The position numbers and the translations under genes were made by a program. Below, in pieces: positions 8,195-17,816 of a stretch of 64,000 bases of DNA. Below the pieces are notes generated by a model. That model worked only from the letters and a program-made list of their open reading frames with translations. It was not told the DNA's origin and did not search any database. Positions within the stretch are counted from its first letter, which is position 1. Every line of letters starts with the position of its first letter. The stretch covers positions 1-64,000 of the forward strand of contig CAVZGN010000002.1 in the NCBI GenBank assembly GCA_963774895.1, given 5' to 3'. The DNA is from REEB76 sp963774895. GTDB lineage: Bacteria > Pseudomonadota > Gammaproteobacteria > Natronospirales > REEB76.

Positions 8195-10012
8195 TCACCC
8201 GCCGGCGAGCGCCTGCCGGAGAGGTTCCAGGTACTGCGCATAATGCCGCCAGCGTCCCACCGAGCTTGCGTAGATCGGCTGGCGTACTTGGGCGAGACTC
8301 GCGGTCTTGACGGTACGCCGGTGTTCATGAAACCGCAGGCAGGCGTCATCCCATGGCAACCCGCAGAATTCCACCAGTCGTCGCGCCTGGCTTTCCAAGT
8401 CCGCAACCACCTGTTCATAGCGTACCTCCAGCATGCGCCCCGCCGGCAGCACCGTGTGCCAGTGCTGCATCAGCTGAGCATATAACCGGTAGAAACGCCC
8501 TAATTCACCCAGTTCATAACTGAAGGCATGGCCGGTGGTAAACAGTTTCGAAAAACACGATACGCAGGTATCCAGTGGATCGCGCACACAATGGATGATC
8601 TTGGCACGTGGGAAAGCGATTTGAATGAGCCCCACCAGCGCCATATTGCCGGGTAACTTATCCGTGACGCGCACGGCGTCGGGTGCGAGTTGAGTAAGCT
8701 CTGCACAGTAGCGCTCGCCGATGCCCCGGAATCCCCGGTCATCCAGTGCCGCCAGCTTCGCCGGTAACTCATCGTCGCTATCCGTGGGGCCCAGTTCCAC
8801 CCGCAGGCAGCGCCTCAGCAAGTGCAGTTCGCCCGCTCCGTGCACCCGCGGATGACTGGATAGAATCTGCTCCACCAGGGTGGTACCGGAACGTGACATG
8901 CCGACGATGAAAACCGGCAGTTCATTATCCGCGCCATTGCCAGCATGTTTGGTGAGAAACGCAGCACTGAAATGCTGGATGAAATTCTGAAAAAAAATAC
9001 GTTGGCGGGTCTCGTTGTATTCGAGAGTGGCTCGCTTCAACCGGTTGGCATGCAGGTAATGATCGAACGCCTGGGAATACTCGCCCTGGTCATCGCACAC
9101 CTTTCCCAAGGTGAACTGCAGCATGCTGGCATCGGCCGCTGGCAACCCGGACGCCTGTTTTGCCAAGTTCTGCAACGCCGGCCATAATGGGTCCCCAGGC
9201 ATGAGGCGAACCATGCCGGTAAAATTATGCCAGCCACTGGCATAGGCAGGACGCAGTCGCAGGGCTTCGCGATAATGGCGTTCCGCGCCGGAGAGCTCGC
9301 CCAGGTCACCCAGAGTAATCGCCAGGCTATTGTGCGCTTCAACAAAGTCCGGCCGCAGCGCCAGCGCCTGTTCGAAGCAGGCTTGGGCTTCCAGCATGGC
9401 GCCGGCCTCGCGCATGCACAGACCCACACGCTGCAATTTCTCTGCGTCACCCGTGGCCAGCCGATGGGCCTCGCGATAATGCTCCAGGGTCTGGCTACGG
9501 CGCGCGAGTTCCAGCAAAACACCGCCGCTGCCCAATTGGGCTTCAATGTTGCTCACATCCAGTGCTGACGCCCTGACGTAATTCGCATAAGCGTCTTCGA
9601 AATGTCCCAATGCTTGCTGCGCCTTTGCCAGCCCAATGAGAGCATCCACATACTCCGGCTTGAGGGTCAGCGCTTCGAGGTAACAACGCTCGGCTTCGAG
9701 GTTCTGGTTGAGTTCCATGAACAAGCCGCCTAGGTTATGGCGATAGAGAGCACTCCCAGGACCAAGTGCGATGGATTTGTTCAGCAGTGACAGCGCCATC
9801 TCTGAATGGCCGGTTTGGTGGGCCAGTAACCCCAGGAAATGGGTGGCATCGGCGTGCGCTGGATCCACACGCAACACTTCCCGATAGCCGGTTTCCGCTT
9901 TTTGATAGTCGTTTTTTTTATGCCAGGCAACTGCCTGCTGCATCAGTGCCTGTATGCGGCTGGAAAATCCCACGGTTTTTTGAGTCCCGGTTGACGGATT
10001 CTCAGACCTCAT
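8195..10012 (-). CDS. TPR-containing sulfotransferase
   Basis: Residues about 20-290 form tandem tetratricopeptide repeats (typical A-x-x-Y-x-x-A-L units such as AERHYREALRLRP). Residues about 365-600 form a PAPS-dependent sulfotransferase domain. It opens with FIVGMSRSGTTLVEQILSSHP, the 5'-phosphosulfate loop, followed by GAGELHLL, whose Glu is the expected catalytic base. The 3'-phosphate region lies near HCVRDPLDTCVSCF. The fold resembles tyrosylprotein sulfotransferases. ATG 10012 was chosen over TTG 10018. The start overlaps the end of the upstream paralog, so the two are co-translated. Acceptor unknown; a peptide or protein tyrosine is plausible given the peptide-related neighbours. Confidence 0.87.
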   Translation of the reverse strand: MRSENPSTGTQKTVGFSSRIQALMQQAVAWHKKNDYQKAETGYREVLRVDPAHADATHFLGLLAHQTGHSEMALSLLNKSIALGPGSALYRHNLGGLFMELNQNLEAERCYLEALTLKPEYVDALIGLAKAQQALGHFEDAYANYVRASALDVSNIEAQLGSGGVLLELARRSQTLEHYREAHRLATGDAEKLQRVGLCMREAGAMLEAQACFEQALALRPDFVEAHNSLAITLGDLGELSGAERHYREALRLRPAYASGWHNFTGMVRLMPGDPLWPALQNLAKQASGLPAADASMLQFTLGKVCDDQGEYSQAFDHYLHANRLKRATLEYNETRQRIFFQNFIQHFSAAFLTKHAGNGADNELPVFIVGMSRSGTTLVEQILSSHPRVHGAGELHLLRRCLRVELGPTDSDDELPAKLAALDDRGFRGIGERYCAELTQLAPDAVRVTDKLPGNMALVGLIQIAFPRAKIIHCVRDPLDTCVSCFSKLFTTGHAFSYELGELGRFYRLYAQLMQHWHTVLPAGRMLEVRYEQVVADLESQARRLVEFCGLPWDDACLRFHEHRRTVKTASLAQVRQPIYASSVGRWRHYAQYLEPLRQALAGG

Positions 10013-11774
10013 ATCCAAACGCCTCGATATACGGCTGCAACTCGTTCAGGTAAGGCTGCATTACATCTGCATAACGCCACCACCGATTGCAGGCATCAAC
10101 ATAAATGGGGCGATGTACCTGCGCATAACTCGGCGTGGGTATATGACTGCGCTGCATCGCATGTGACGCATGCCGCATGACATTTTCGGACCAGGAGATC
10201 CCCATACCGTCAAGTAATCGACGCAGTTCTTTTTCGGGCTGTTCTACCAAGTCCTCATAACGCACCACCTGATAGCGCAGCGGCAACAGCTTTACATAGG
10301 TGCTCCACAGGGCCATCACCTGGCAATACAAACTGACGGTGGTGTCAAGTCGGGTGAAATGTTGGGTACCCGAATTCATCTCGAAATTGTTCATGAAACA
10401 ACTGAGGCACACGTCGCAGGGATGCCGGGCTACAAATATCAGCAATGCTTCAGGAAATACGCGATGGATAAGACCCGCATGCGCGGTATTGAATGGCGAC
10501 TTGTCGAGCAGCCGCTGCCGGTCGGATGCAGCCGGGCGTGCTGCCGCCGCCCGAAAATAGGCGGCGCGTAGCGCCATTTGCTGTTCTAGAGTGAGCGTGG
10601 CAAGCCCCGCAGGATACCCGTCTGCATACAACCTCAGGCGCTCCAACATGGCCTGTACGGTGGCCTGCTCTTCCAGCACTCTTAATTCAGGATGCGCCCC
10701 CAGCACGGTGTCCAGCAAGGTGGTACCGGAACGCGGGAAACCAATGATGAATGCCAGGTCTTCCGATTTTTCCGGAAATGGCAGGCTGCGCCACCCAGCT
10801 ACCCAGTCGCCCTCAAATTGTTTCTGCAGCGCCGCCAGCATGCGCAAATATTCCGCACCCTGTAAAGCGTTAAAGACAGGCAGTTTCTCGGCAGTAAGAT
10901 TTGCCTGAGCAAAATGCCCGTAAGCAACCGCCGTTTGATCCAAACCATCTGCACACCAGCCAAGCTCATATTCGATATCCGCATGCAGCTTGTCAGTCAG
11001 CTCATCGCTCAGCAGTTCCTGTAACACAAGTTCGGCTTCGGCGTATTTACCTAGACGGCGCAGACAGCGGGCTTGGACGAACCGCAAAGTGCGGTGTGCC
11101 GGCCAGCGCTCTAAGCCATCCTTGATAAGCTCCAGGGCTGCATCCAGATGGTTGCTTTGCTCATGAACTATCGCCAGATTGCCGTAGGCGTCCGGGAAAT
11201 CGGGCGCAACTTTACGCGCTCGCTCCAGCACCACAGCGGCCTCTGCATACCGGCCTTGAGCCATCAACACCAACCCGGAAGCATCCAGTAATTCCGCCGA
11301 CTCCGGCCATTTCTCCAAAGCCAAGCCAATCACAGTTTCCGCTTCCGCTAACTGGCGATCGGCCAGCAAAGCCAAAACCAAGTGCTGGTGTGGTCGGGGG
11401 TCGTCAGAATTCAGGTATGCCGATTGCTTGAAAGCTTCGACGGCGGTGGCGTTATTGCCCAGGCGCATGAGGATCTGGCCACGGCTGAAATGCAACGCCG
11501 CGTTCTGATGCTCCTGTGCAAGTGCCTGCTCCACCAGCCGCAAACCTTCGGCAGGTTGGCCTTGCTCTGCGATGATGATCCCAAGCAGGTGCAGTGCAGG
11601 GGCATAGTGGGGGGTCACGTCCAGAATCGCGCGGCAAACACCCGCGGCCTGCGCTAGCCGACCCGCAGAAAAATGCTGGAAAGCTTGCTCGTACTCGCCA
11701 GTCTCCGGGGTGCCCGCACACCGATTACCCGGCATTAAATCAGCGCAGGGTGATTTAATAGCGGGCTTGCGCAC
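10002..11774 (-). CDS. TPR-containing sulfotransferase, second copy
   Basis: Same architecture as the downstream gene: about 300 residues of tetratricopeptide repeats, then a sulfotransferase domain from about residue 339. That domain shows IIGFPRSGTTLLDTVLGAHP, a Glu-rich VLEEQ segment at the catalytic-base position and ARHPCDVCLSCFMNNFEMN in the cofactor 3' region. The two paralogs are clearly divergent, suggesting different acceptors rather than a recent duplication. The start is GTG 11774 behind a weak CGGAAA; ATG 11735 is a less supported alternative. The pair is transcribed divergently from the TonB receptor across about 300 bp. Confidence 0.86.
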   Translation of the reverse strand: MRKPAIKSPCADLMPGNRCAGTPETGEYEQAFQHFSAGRLAQAAGVCRAILDVTPHYAPALHLLGIIIAEQGQPAEGLRLVEQALAQEHQNAALHFSRGQILMRLGNNATAVEAFKQSAYLNSDDPRPHQHLVLALLADRQLAEAETVIGLALEKWPESAELLDASGLVLMAQGRYAEAAVVLERARKVAPDFPDAYGNLAIVHEQSNHLDAALELIKDGLERWPAHRTLRFVQARCLRRLGKYAEAELVLQELLSDELTDKLHADIEYELGWCADGLDQTAVAYGHFAQANLTAEKLPVFNALQGAEYLRMLAALQKQFEGDWVAGWRSLPFPEKSEDLAFIIGFPRSGTTLLDTVLGAHPELRVLEEQATVQAMLERLRLYADGYPAGLATLTLEQQMALRAAYFRAAAARPAASDRQRLLDKSPFNTAHAGLIHRVFPEALLIFVARHPCDVCLSCFMNNFEMNSGTQHFTRLDTTVSLYCQVMALWSTYVKLLPLRYQVVRYEDLVEQPEKELRRLLDGMGISWSENVMRHASHAMQRSHIPTPSYAQVHRPIYVDACNRWWRYADVMQPYLNELQPYIEAFGYEV

Positions 11775-12070
11775 TAATTTTTCCGAAAGTTTTCATTCAA
11801 GCACATTTATCAACGAAATTCGGTACTGGTCATATGGTTATACAGCACTTTTAAAGTGTTGCCAGACTTATCAATCACTGTTGGATCAGCACAACACATG
11901 CAAATTAAAAAACATAGTCTATAGTTAATTTACGCTCAGCCTGCAAGAATCATGCGGTTAAACTGTATTTTTAGTTACAAATTTTGTATTGTTTAAACAA
12001 CACGGTGTCCTGATTGGCGGGAAGCTTACACGACACTCTCAATAACATTTTTTGGGTGGAGGGATTAACG
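11775..12070. promoter_or_regulatory. Divergent control region between sulfotransferases and TonB receptor
   Basis: An AT-rich gap of 296 bp with no supported coding frame. It contains the dyad CACTTT-T-AAAGTG (near 11849-11861) and several A/T-rich promoter-like tracts such as TTGTATTGTTTAAACA. No clear -35/-10 pair or known operator could be assigned. It must hold promoters for both directions. Confidence 0.45.
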
Positions 12071-15000
12071 ATGTCGAACCGTAACTTATTGAAACGTGCG
12101 ATCCAGACTGCCTTGGCCTGCGGCATGAGCACTTCACTGATCGCGGGCCCGGCGGCCTTAGCCCAGGATCAAGCCACTGGCACGAATACCAACACCAATA
12201 CCACCGCCACTCAAGCACAACTGGGCACCATCCAGGTGACCGGCACCAAGATCAAACGCACCAGTGTCGAGACGGCACAACCCATCCTCGTCATCACCGC
12301 GCAGCAGATCAAGGCTACAGGCCTCAGCACCATCGGTCAGGTGCTGCAATCCCTGACCTCGTCCGGTGGCGCCCTTAATACCATGGCCAACGACGGTGGC
12401 AATTTCACCTATACCGGCGGCGGCCAGACCAATGTGGCCCTGCGTAACCTGGGTGCCAACCGTACCCTGGTGCTGGTGAATGGCAAGCGCTGGATTACCG
12501 GCCTGGACGGCACGGTGGACCTGAATACCATTCCAGTTGCCATTATCGACCACATCGAAGTCCTGGAGGACGGCGCCTCGGCGATTTACGGCTCGGATGC
12601 CATCGCCGGCGTAGTCAATATCATCACCATTCAAAAGTTCACCGGCAGCGAGGCCAATGCCTATGTGGGCATGTATGACGGCAAAGGCGACGGCGGTGGT
12701 TGGGACGGCAAGACCCAGTCGTACGATTTCACCACCGGCATGGCCAACGACACCAGCAACCTGGTATTCAACGTCGCCTATACCAAGCAGGATCCGATTT
12801 TGTCTGCCAACCGCACCATTTCCAAGGAGCCGACGTTTGGCGCAGGCCAGACGCGTGGCAGTTCTGCTACACCCCAGGGTCGTTTTGTTTTTATTCCACC
12901 CACTACCAGTACAGGCACCGACCCGAATAATGCGCCGGCTGCTTCCACCGGGCTCACCTCCACCCAATGCCCGACCACCAATTTCGGCTCGGCTAGTAGC
13001 CCCAATTGGGAGCCGTTCTGCGATCTGACACTGATTCCCGGGCAACCCGGCACGGCAGCTAACCAGTATGCACCTTTCACACAGCAGGATCGCTTCAATT
13101 ACGCACCCTATAACTATGTGCTGACGCCCGAGGAGCGCTACAGCGCTTACATGGCAAGCAATACGGACCTGGCCGATAATCTGACCTTCAACGCAAGTGT
13201 GAATTACAGCCACCGCAATTCCCAACAGCAGGCGGCACCTACGCCGCTGTTCTTCGCTTCCACCAGCATCATCACGGACGTTCCTGCCAACCAACAGTAC
13301 AATCCCTTTGGTTTCGACCTCAATACCCAGACCAACAACCCCCTCGGCCCCGGCTATCTGGGCCTGTTGGGAAGGCGCATGGTTGAGGACGGCCCACGCG
13401 TCTACAACGAGAGCGAGGACACCTGGCGCTTCCTCGGCGGATTCAACGGCTATTTCAATGCCGGTGGTTCGGAATGGGACTGGGATGCAGGCTACATCTT
13501 TTCCAGGGACACGGAGACCGATACCAACTATGGCTCCCTCAACGTGCAAGACCTGCGTATCGCCATGGGTGATCCTAGCGTGTGCGCGGACACCTCAGGC
13601 TGTGTGCCCATCAATTTCTTTGGCGGCCAGACGACCCCCATCACTGCCTCACAGCTTGCCTTCAGCGCCTACACGCAGCAGAACCAGTTCCAGAACAACC
13701 AGCGCATCTACTACACCGACATAACCAACAGCAACCTCTTCAATTTGCCGGCCGGACCTTTGGGCTTCGCCGCCGGTTATCAGTATCTGGAGCATGACGG
13801 CAGCTTTATTCCGGATGCTGTGGCCCAGGCCGGTTACGACAGCTTCAATCCGAAAGTGGCGGTGCCGCCCACCTCCGGGCGAACCGTCGAGAACTCGCTG
13901 TATGCGGAGTTCGATATCCCGCTGCTGGCCAATCTGCCGGCGGTCAAGTTGCTGGATCTGGATGTGGCATCGCGCTATACCCACTACGACACCTTTGGCA
14001 ACAACACCACCAGCATGGCTGGCTTGAAATGGCAGATCAACGACCAGTTCCTGGCGCGCACCAGCTGGGCCCAGGGTTTCCGTGCACCTGATATTAACGA
14101 TCTGTACGCAGGTCCAACACTGCTGTCCTCGACGATTACCGATCCTTGCAGCAACTACACCACGTCCGGTGCTTCTGCCACCGTGCAACAACGCTGCGCC
14201 AACGGCTATGGCGGCGTGACACCAGTGCCCCCGAGCTACACCCAGATCAACGGCCAGATCAACACACTGGAAAGCGGCAACCCGAACCTGCAGCCTGAGA
14301 CTTCTGTCTCGCGCACCGTAGGGTTCGTGTATAGCCCGAACTGGCTGCCGGGATTCGATATGAACCTGGATTACTACCGGATCGAGTTGAACAATACCAT
14401 CCAGCCCATCAGCGGCCAGGCCATAATGGATGGCTGTTACGTTACGGGTAATGTGGCAGACTGTTCCCGCATCACCCGTGGACCGGCGGGGTCTATCACA
14501 ATACTCAACGACAGCGTCGCCAACATCGGCAGCGTGCTCACGGACGGCATCGATATCGGCGCCAATTACGCCTTCCCGAGCACCTCGGTGGGTGATTTCA
14601 AAGCCGGGGTGATCGGCACCTTTACCCGCAACTATGAGATAACAACCCCCAATCCGGGCGCCGCGCCCACCGTCGATCAGCTGGTGGGGGTGGAACGCGG
14701 CGGCACGGTGTTCCCCTTCGGCGTGCCACGCTGGAAGATCAATACTTCTCTAAACTGGAGCAGCGGCAACTGGAAGGCGGAATGGGATATGCGCTACATC
14801 AGTGGTATCACGGAACCGTGTTCTGACTCGTTCGATGGTTCGGCCAACAGCCTCACTAACCTGGGGCTATGCTCCAACCCGAACTACACCAATAACAGTC
14901 TGTCCACCAATTACCTGGGCGCAACTATCTATCACGATGCTTGGGTAAGCTACGATTACGACCCCGCCAAGATGACCTTCACCTTCGGCATCAAGAACAT

Positions 15001-15112
15001 GTTCAACAAGCAACCGCCGGCATCCACGCAGCAACAGCTGAACAGCTTCGATCCGACCCTGTATGACGTACCGGGACGTTTCTTTTATGCTCGTATCGGG
15101 TTCAAATTCTAA
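12071..15112 (+). CDS. TonB-dependent outer-membrane receptor (large, peptide/protein-ligand type inferred)
   Basis: A 1013-residue receptor with an extended signal peptide (through about residue 33, PAALAQDQ), a plug domain at about 50-180 and a 22-strand barrel ending in the typical aromatic terminus RIGFKF. The plug shows LGTIQVTGTKIKR, QVLQSLTSSGG, NVALRNLGANRTLVLVNGKR and DGASAIYGSDAIAGVVNII. ATG 12071 has GGTGGAGGG upstream; the longer ORF start at 12014 lacks a ribosome site. Receptors of this large size often import peptides or oligosaccharides. Neighbouring peptidases and sulfotransferases favour a peptide ligand, as inference. A strong terminator follows. Confidence 0.93.
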   Translation: MSNRNLLKRAIQTALACGMSTSLIAGPAALAQDQATGTNTNTNTTATQAQLGTIQVTGTKIKRTSVETAQPILVITAQQIKATGLSTIGQVLQSLTSSGGALNTMANDGGNFTYTGGGQTNVALRNLGANRTLVLVNGKRWITGLDGTVDLNTIPVAIIDHIEVLEDGASAIYGSDAIAGVVNIITIQKFTGSEANAYVGMYDGKGDGGGWDGKTQSYDFTTGMANDTSNLVFNVAYTKQDPILSANRTISKEPTFGAGQTRGSSATPQGRFVFIPPTTSTGTDPNNAPAASTGLTSTQCPTTNFGSASSPNWEPFCDLTLIPGQPGTAANQYAPFTQQDRFNYAPYNYVLTPEERYSAYMASNTDLADNLTFNASVNYSHRNSQQQAAPTPLFFASTSIITDVPANQQYNPFGFDLNTQTNNPLGPGYLGLLGRRMVEDGPRVYNESEDTWRFLGGFNGYFNAGGSEWDWDAGYIFSRDTETDTNYGSLNVQDLRIAMGDPSVCADTSGCVPINFFGGQTTPITASQLAFSAYTQQNQFQNNQRIYYTDITNSNLFNLPAGPLGFAAGYQYLEHDGSFIPDAVAQAGYDSFNPKVAVPPTSGRTVENSLYAEFDIPLLANLPAVKLLDLDVASRYTHYDTFGNNTTSMAGLKWQINDQFLARTSWAQGFRAPDINDLYAGPTLLSSTITDPCSNYTTSGASATVQQRCANGYGGVTPVPPSYTQINGQINTLESGNPNLQPETSVSRTVGFVYSPNWLPGFDMNLDYYRIELNNTIQPISGQAIMDGCYVTGNVADCSRITRGPAGSITILNDSVANIGSVLTDGIDIGANYAFPSTSVGDFKAGVIGTFTRNYEITTPNPGAAPTVDQLVGVERGGTVFPFGVPRWKINTSLNWSSGNWKAEWDMRYISGITEPCSDSFDGSANSLTNLGLCSNPNYTNNSLSTNYLGATIYHDAWVSYDYDPAKMTFTFGIKNMFNKQPPASTQQQLNSFDPTLYDVPGRFFYARIGFKF

Positions 15113-15137
15113 GCTGACTTAAGTTCGCGCACTTCAA

Positions 15138-15168
15138 TCCCGCGGTCCGCAAGGACCGCGGGATTTTT
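15138..15168 (+). terminator. Strong rho-independent terminator after the TonB receptor
   Basis: TCCCGCGGTCC (15138-15148) pairs perfectly with GGACCGCGGGA (15153-15163) around a GCAA tetraloop. Five T residues (15164-15168) follow. It isolates the receptor gene from the convergent aldo-keto reductase gene. Confidence 0.92.
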
Positions 15169-15277
15169 GTGTGCTGCGAAGAAATAGCCAGAATATTCAT
15201 TGAATATGACGTTGTTTTACTTGATGCAGCATATGCTCAACACGTGTTGCGTTGCGATTTTCATTCTTGAGATGGAA

Positions 15278-16249
15278 TCATCCCGTGATTGTTGTGATGT
15301 ATCTCATCATTTCAGAGGTAAGTTTCGTTACTTGCGCGAGTGCATCGAGATTTTCACGCAACTGTTGCACATTCGAGGCGCCGAGGATCACAGTCGTGAC
15401 ATGCGGATTCTTCAGGCACCAGGCCAATGCCAGCTGAGTGACACTCATGCCCTGTTCGCTGGCGATTACTGCGAGTTTATCCACGGCCGCGATGCGCTTC
15501 CGGCCTTCTTCGCTGTGCATGCGTTCCTTGAGCCATTCGTATCCCGGCAGGTTCATGCGCGAATCCTTGGGTACGCCCCGGCTGTACTTGCCGGTCAATA
15601 GACCGGAGGCCAACGGCGACCAGACTGTGGTGCCCATGCCGTAATCACGGTACAGGGGCGCATACTCCTGCTCCACCCGCTCGCGAACGAACAGGTTGTA
15701 CTGCGGCTGTTCCATGCTGGGTGACGTCAGTTGCAGACCGTGCGCGATGCTGTGGGCTGCGATGATGTCACCCGCCGGCCATTCGGACGTACCCCAGTAC
15801 AGCACCTTGCCCTGCTGCACCAGGTCGTGCATGGCGCGCACGGTCTCCTCGATAGGCGTATCCGGATCCGGCCGGTGGCAGAAATACAGATCCAGGTAAT
15901 CCAGCTGCAGACGCTGCAGGGCCTGATGACAGGCCTCCATGACATGTTTGCGTGACAAGCCGCGCTGCGTGGGTTTCGGATGGTCGTGGCTGCCGAAAAA
16001 CACTTTGCTGGATACGCAGAAAGAATCACGCGGAAAGCCGAGGTTCTTCAGGGCCTTGCCCATGATGAGCTCGGAATCCCCGTTGACGTAGGTTTCGGCG
16101 TTGTCGAAGAAATTCACGCCCGCGTCATAGGCCGTGCCGATGCATAGCTCCGCCAGCTTGATATCGATCTGATTCTTGAAGGTCACCCAAGACCCGAATG
16201 ACAGGGCACTGAGTTTGAGACCCGCTTTGCCCAACCGCCGGTATTCCAT
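15278..16249 (-). CDS. Aldo/keto reductase (Kv-beta/AKR6-like)
   Basis: A 323-residue NADPH-dependent oxidoreductase of the (beta/alpha)8 aldo-keto reductase family. The catalytic tetrad is complete: Asp49 and Tyr54 in FFDNAETY, Lys82 in SSKVFF and His125 in YFCHRPD. The sequence resembles the voltage-gated potassium channel beta-subunit/YghZ branch, which reduces aldehydes. It lies between the TonB receptor (convergent) and the Xaa-Pro dipeptidase (divergent, about 117 bp between starts). The physiological substrate is unknown. Confidence 0.9.
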   Translation of the reverse strand: MEYRRLGKAGLKLSALSFGSWVTFKNQIDIKLAELCIGTAYDAGVNFFDNAETYVNGDSELIMGKALKNLGFPRDSFCVSSKVFFGSHDHPKPTQRGLSRKHVMEACHQALQRLQLDYLDLYFCHRPDPDTPIEETVRAMHDLVQQGKVLYWGTSEWPAGDIIAAHSIAHGLQLTSPSMEQPQYNLFVRERVEQEYAPLYRDYGMGTTVWSPLASGLLTGKYSRGVPKDSRMNLPGYEWLKERMHSEEGRKRIAAVDKLAVIASEQGMSVTQLALAWCLKNPHVTTVILGASNVQQLRENLDALAQVTKLTSEMMRYITTITG

Positions 16250-16366
16250 GCTGCTGCTCCTGACCCAAAAACGATGCTTATCTTAACAATCCGGCGCTCA
16301 ACCCGTGCCACGTCCCCGGGAATCTGAAATAATCGGCTGTCCCGCGAAACCTCGAATGGGAACATC

Positions 16367-17689
16367 ATGACTGACGCCCTCGCCCGGCTTTACCCAGCCC
16401 ATTTGGAAACCGTCAAAAAGCGCTTCGACATGGCGCTGGCGGCCGCGGGCTTCGATGCGGTGGCGATATTCGCGGGTGGGCTGCACACCCTGTTCCTGGA
16501 CGACATGGATTATCCCTTCCGGGTTAATCCCCACTTCAAGAACTGGCTGCCCCTCAGTCAGGCTCACGATTCCTTCGTGGCCCATGTCCCCGGCCGTAAA
16601 CCGGTGCTGGTCTATTACCAGCCGGAAGATTACTGGTGCCTGCCGCCGGAGCAGCCATCTGGCTTTTGGACCGAGCACTTCGATATCCGCATCATCAAGC
16701 GCCCGGAAGACGCCCCCGGCGCCTTGCCGATTGCACGCCGCTGTGTGTTCCTGGGTGAGTGGCAGGAGCGTTTCAAGAACTGGGGATTCACCGATGTGAA
16801 TCCCGAGGTGCTGCTCAATCCATTGAATTACACCCGCGCCGTCAAGACCGGCTACGAATTGGAATGCATGCGGCGCGCCAGCGTTCTGAGCGCCCAAGGC
16901 CACCGTGCCGCCGAACAGGCATTTCGGGCCGGCGCCAGTGAATTCGAGATGCATGCAGCCTTCTGCGCCGCCAGCGGCCAGACCGACAACCACATGCCCT
17001 ATGGGGCCATCATCGCCCTCAACGAGCACGCCTCCACGCTGCACTACCAGTATTGGGACCGGGACAAACCCGCGCACCGTCATGCCTTTCTGATCGATGC
17101 CGGGGCCCAGGTGAACGGCTATGCCTCCGATGTAACCCGCACCTATTCCGCCGAAGTCGATGAGTTCCAGTCGCTCATCGATGCGCTCGACAGGGAACAA
17201 CAAGCCCTGGTCCGCAAAGTAAAACCCGAGGTGGATTTCAAGGCTCTGCATCTGGAAGCTCACCAGGCCATCGCACGATTGCTGCATGATTTCGATTTCG
17301 TAAAACTGCCGGCGGAAGAGATCGCGGCCAAAGGCCTTAGCAGTGCATTCCTGCCCCATGGCCTCGGCCACCTGCTGGGACTTCAGACCCACGATGTGGG
17401 CGGTTTCATGGCCAGCCCGCGCGGCGATATCATCCCCAAACCCGATGGCCACCCTTATCTGCGCCTCACGCGGGTGCTCAAGGAAAATTTCGTGGTCACC
17501 ATCGAACCCGGCCTGTATTTCATATCGTCGCTGCTGGATAAACTCCGTCACGCGGAACATTCCGGGCAGGTGAACTGGCCGAAGGTGGATGCCTTCCGAA
17601 AATACGGCGGCATCCGCATTGAGGACAACGTGGTGGTCAAAAGCGGCGCTCCGGAAAACCTTACCCGCGACGCCTTCAAACTGACCTGA
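16367..17689 (+). CDS. pepQ: Xaa-Pro dipeptidase (prolidase)
   Basis: Cytoplasmic M24B metallopeptidase that splits X-Pro dipeptides and completes breakdown of imported peptides. The 440 residues have the N-terminal creatinase-like domain and the C-terminal pita-bread domain. All five metal ligands are present: Asp244 and Asp255 (LIDAGAQVNGYASDVTRTY), His335 (HGLGHLLGLQTHD), Glu380 (TIEPGLYF) and Glu419 (GGIRIEDN). They are offset by two to four residues from E. coli PepQ as I remember it. It precedes the tandem S10 peptidases, forming a peptide-degradation cluster. Confidence 0.94.
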   Translation: MTDALARLYPAHLETVKKRFDMALAAAGFDAVAIFAGGLHTLFLDDMDYPFRVNPHFKNWLPLSQAHDSFVAHVPGRKPVLVYYQPEDYWCLPPEQPSGFWTEHFDIRIIKRPEDAPGALPIARRCVFLGEWQERFKNWGFTDVNPEVLLNPLNYTRAVKTGYELECMRRASVLSAQGHRAAEQAFRAGASEFEMHAAFCAASGQTDNHMPYGAIIALNEHASTLHYQYWDRDKPAHRHAFLIDAGAQVNGYASDVTRTYSAEVDEFQSLIDALDREQQALVRKVKPEVDFKALHLEAHQAIARLLHDFDFVKLPAEEIAAKGLSSAFLPHGLGHLLGLQTHDVGGFMASPRGDIIPKPDGHPYLRLTRVLKENFVVTIEPGLYFISSLLDKLRHAEHSGQVNWPKVDAFRKYGGIRIEDNVVVKSGAPENLTRDAFKLT

Positions 17690-17816
17690 ACTTTTCGGCT
17701 ACGTTCCCTTCCCCTGGGGGACAAGGTAGGATGGCGGTAAACCCCGGAACATTAAAATACCCGTCCATCAGTCAGATAGATTTGCTATTCATCAGACACC
17801 CTGCGGAGATCCCATA

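Noticed and set aside
12158..13549. 463-codon open frame antisense to the TonB receptor
   Set aside because: Codon-composition shadow of the real gene; no ribosome site, no family-like motifs.
16298..17560. 420-codon open frame antisense to pepQ
   Set aside because: Shadow of a gene with complete metal ligands on the other strand.
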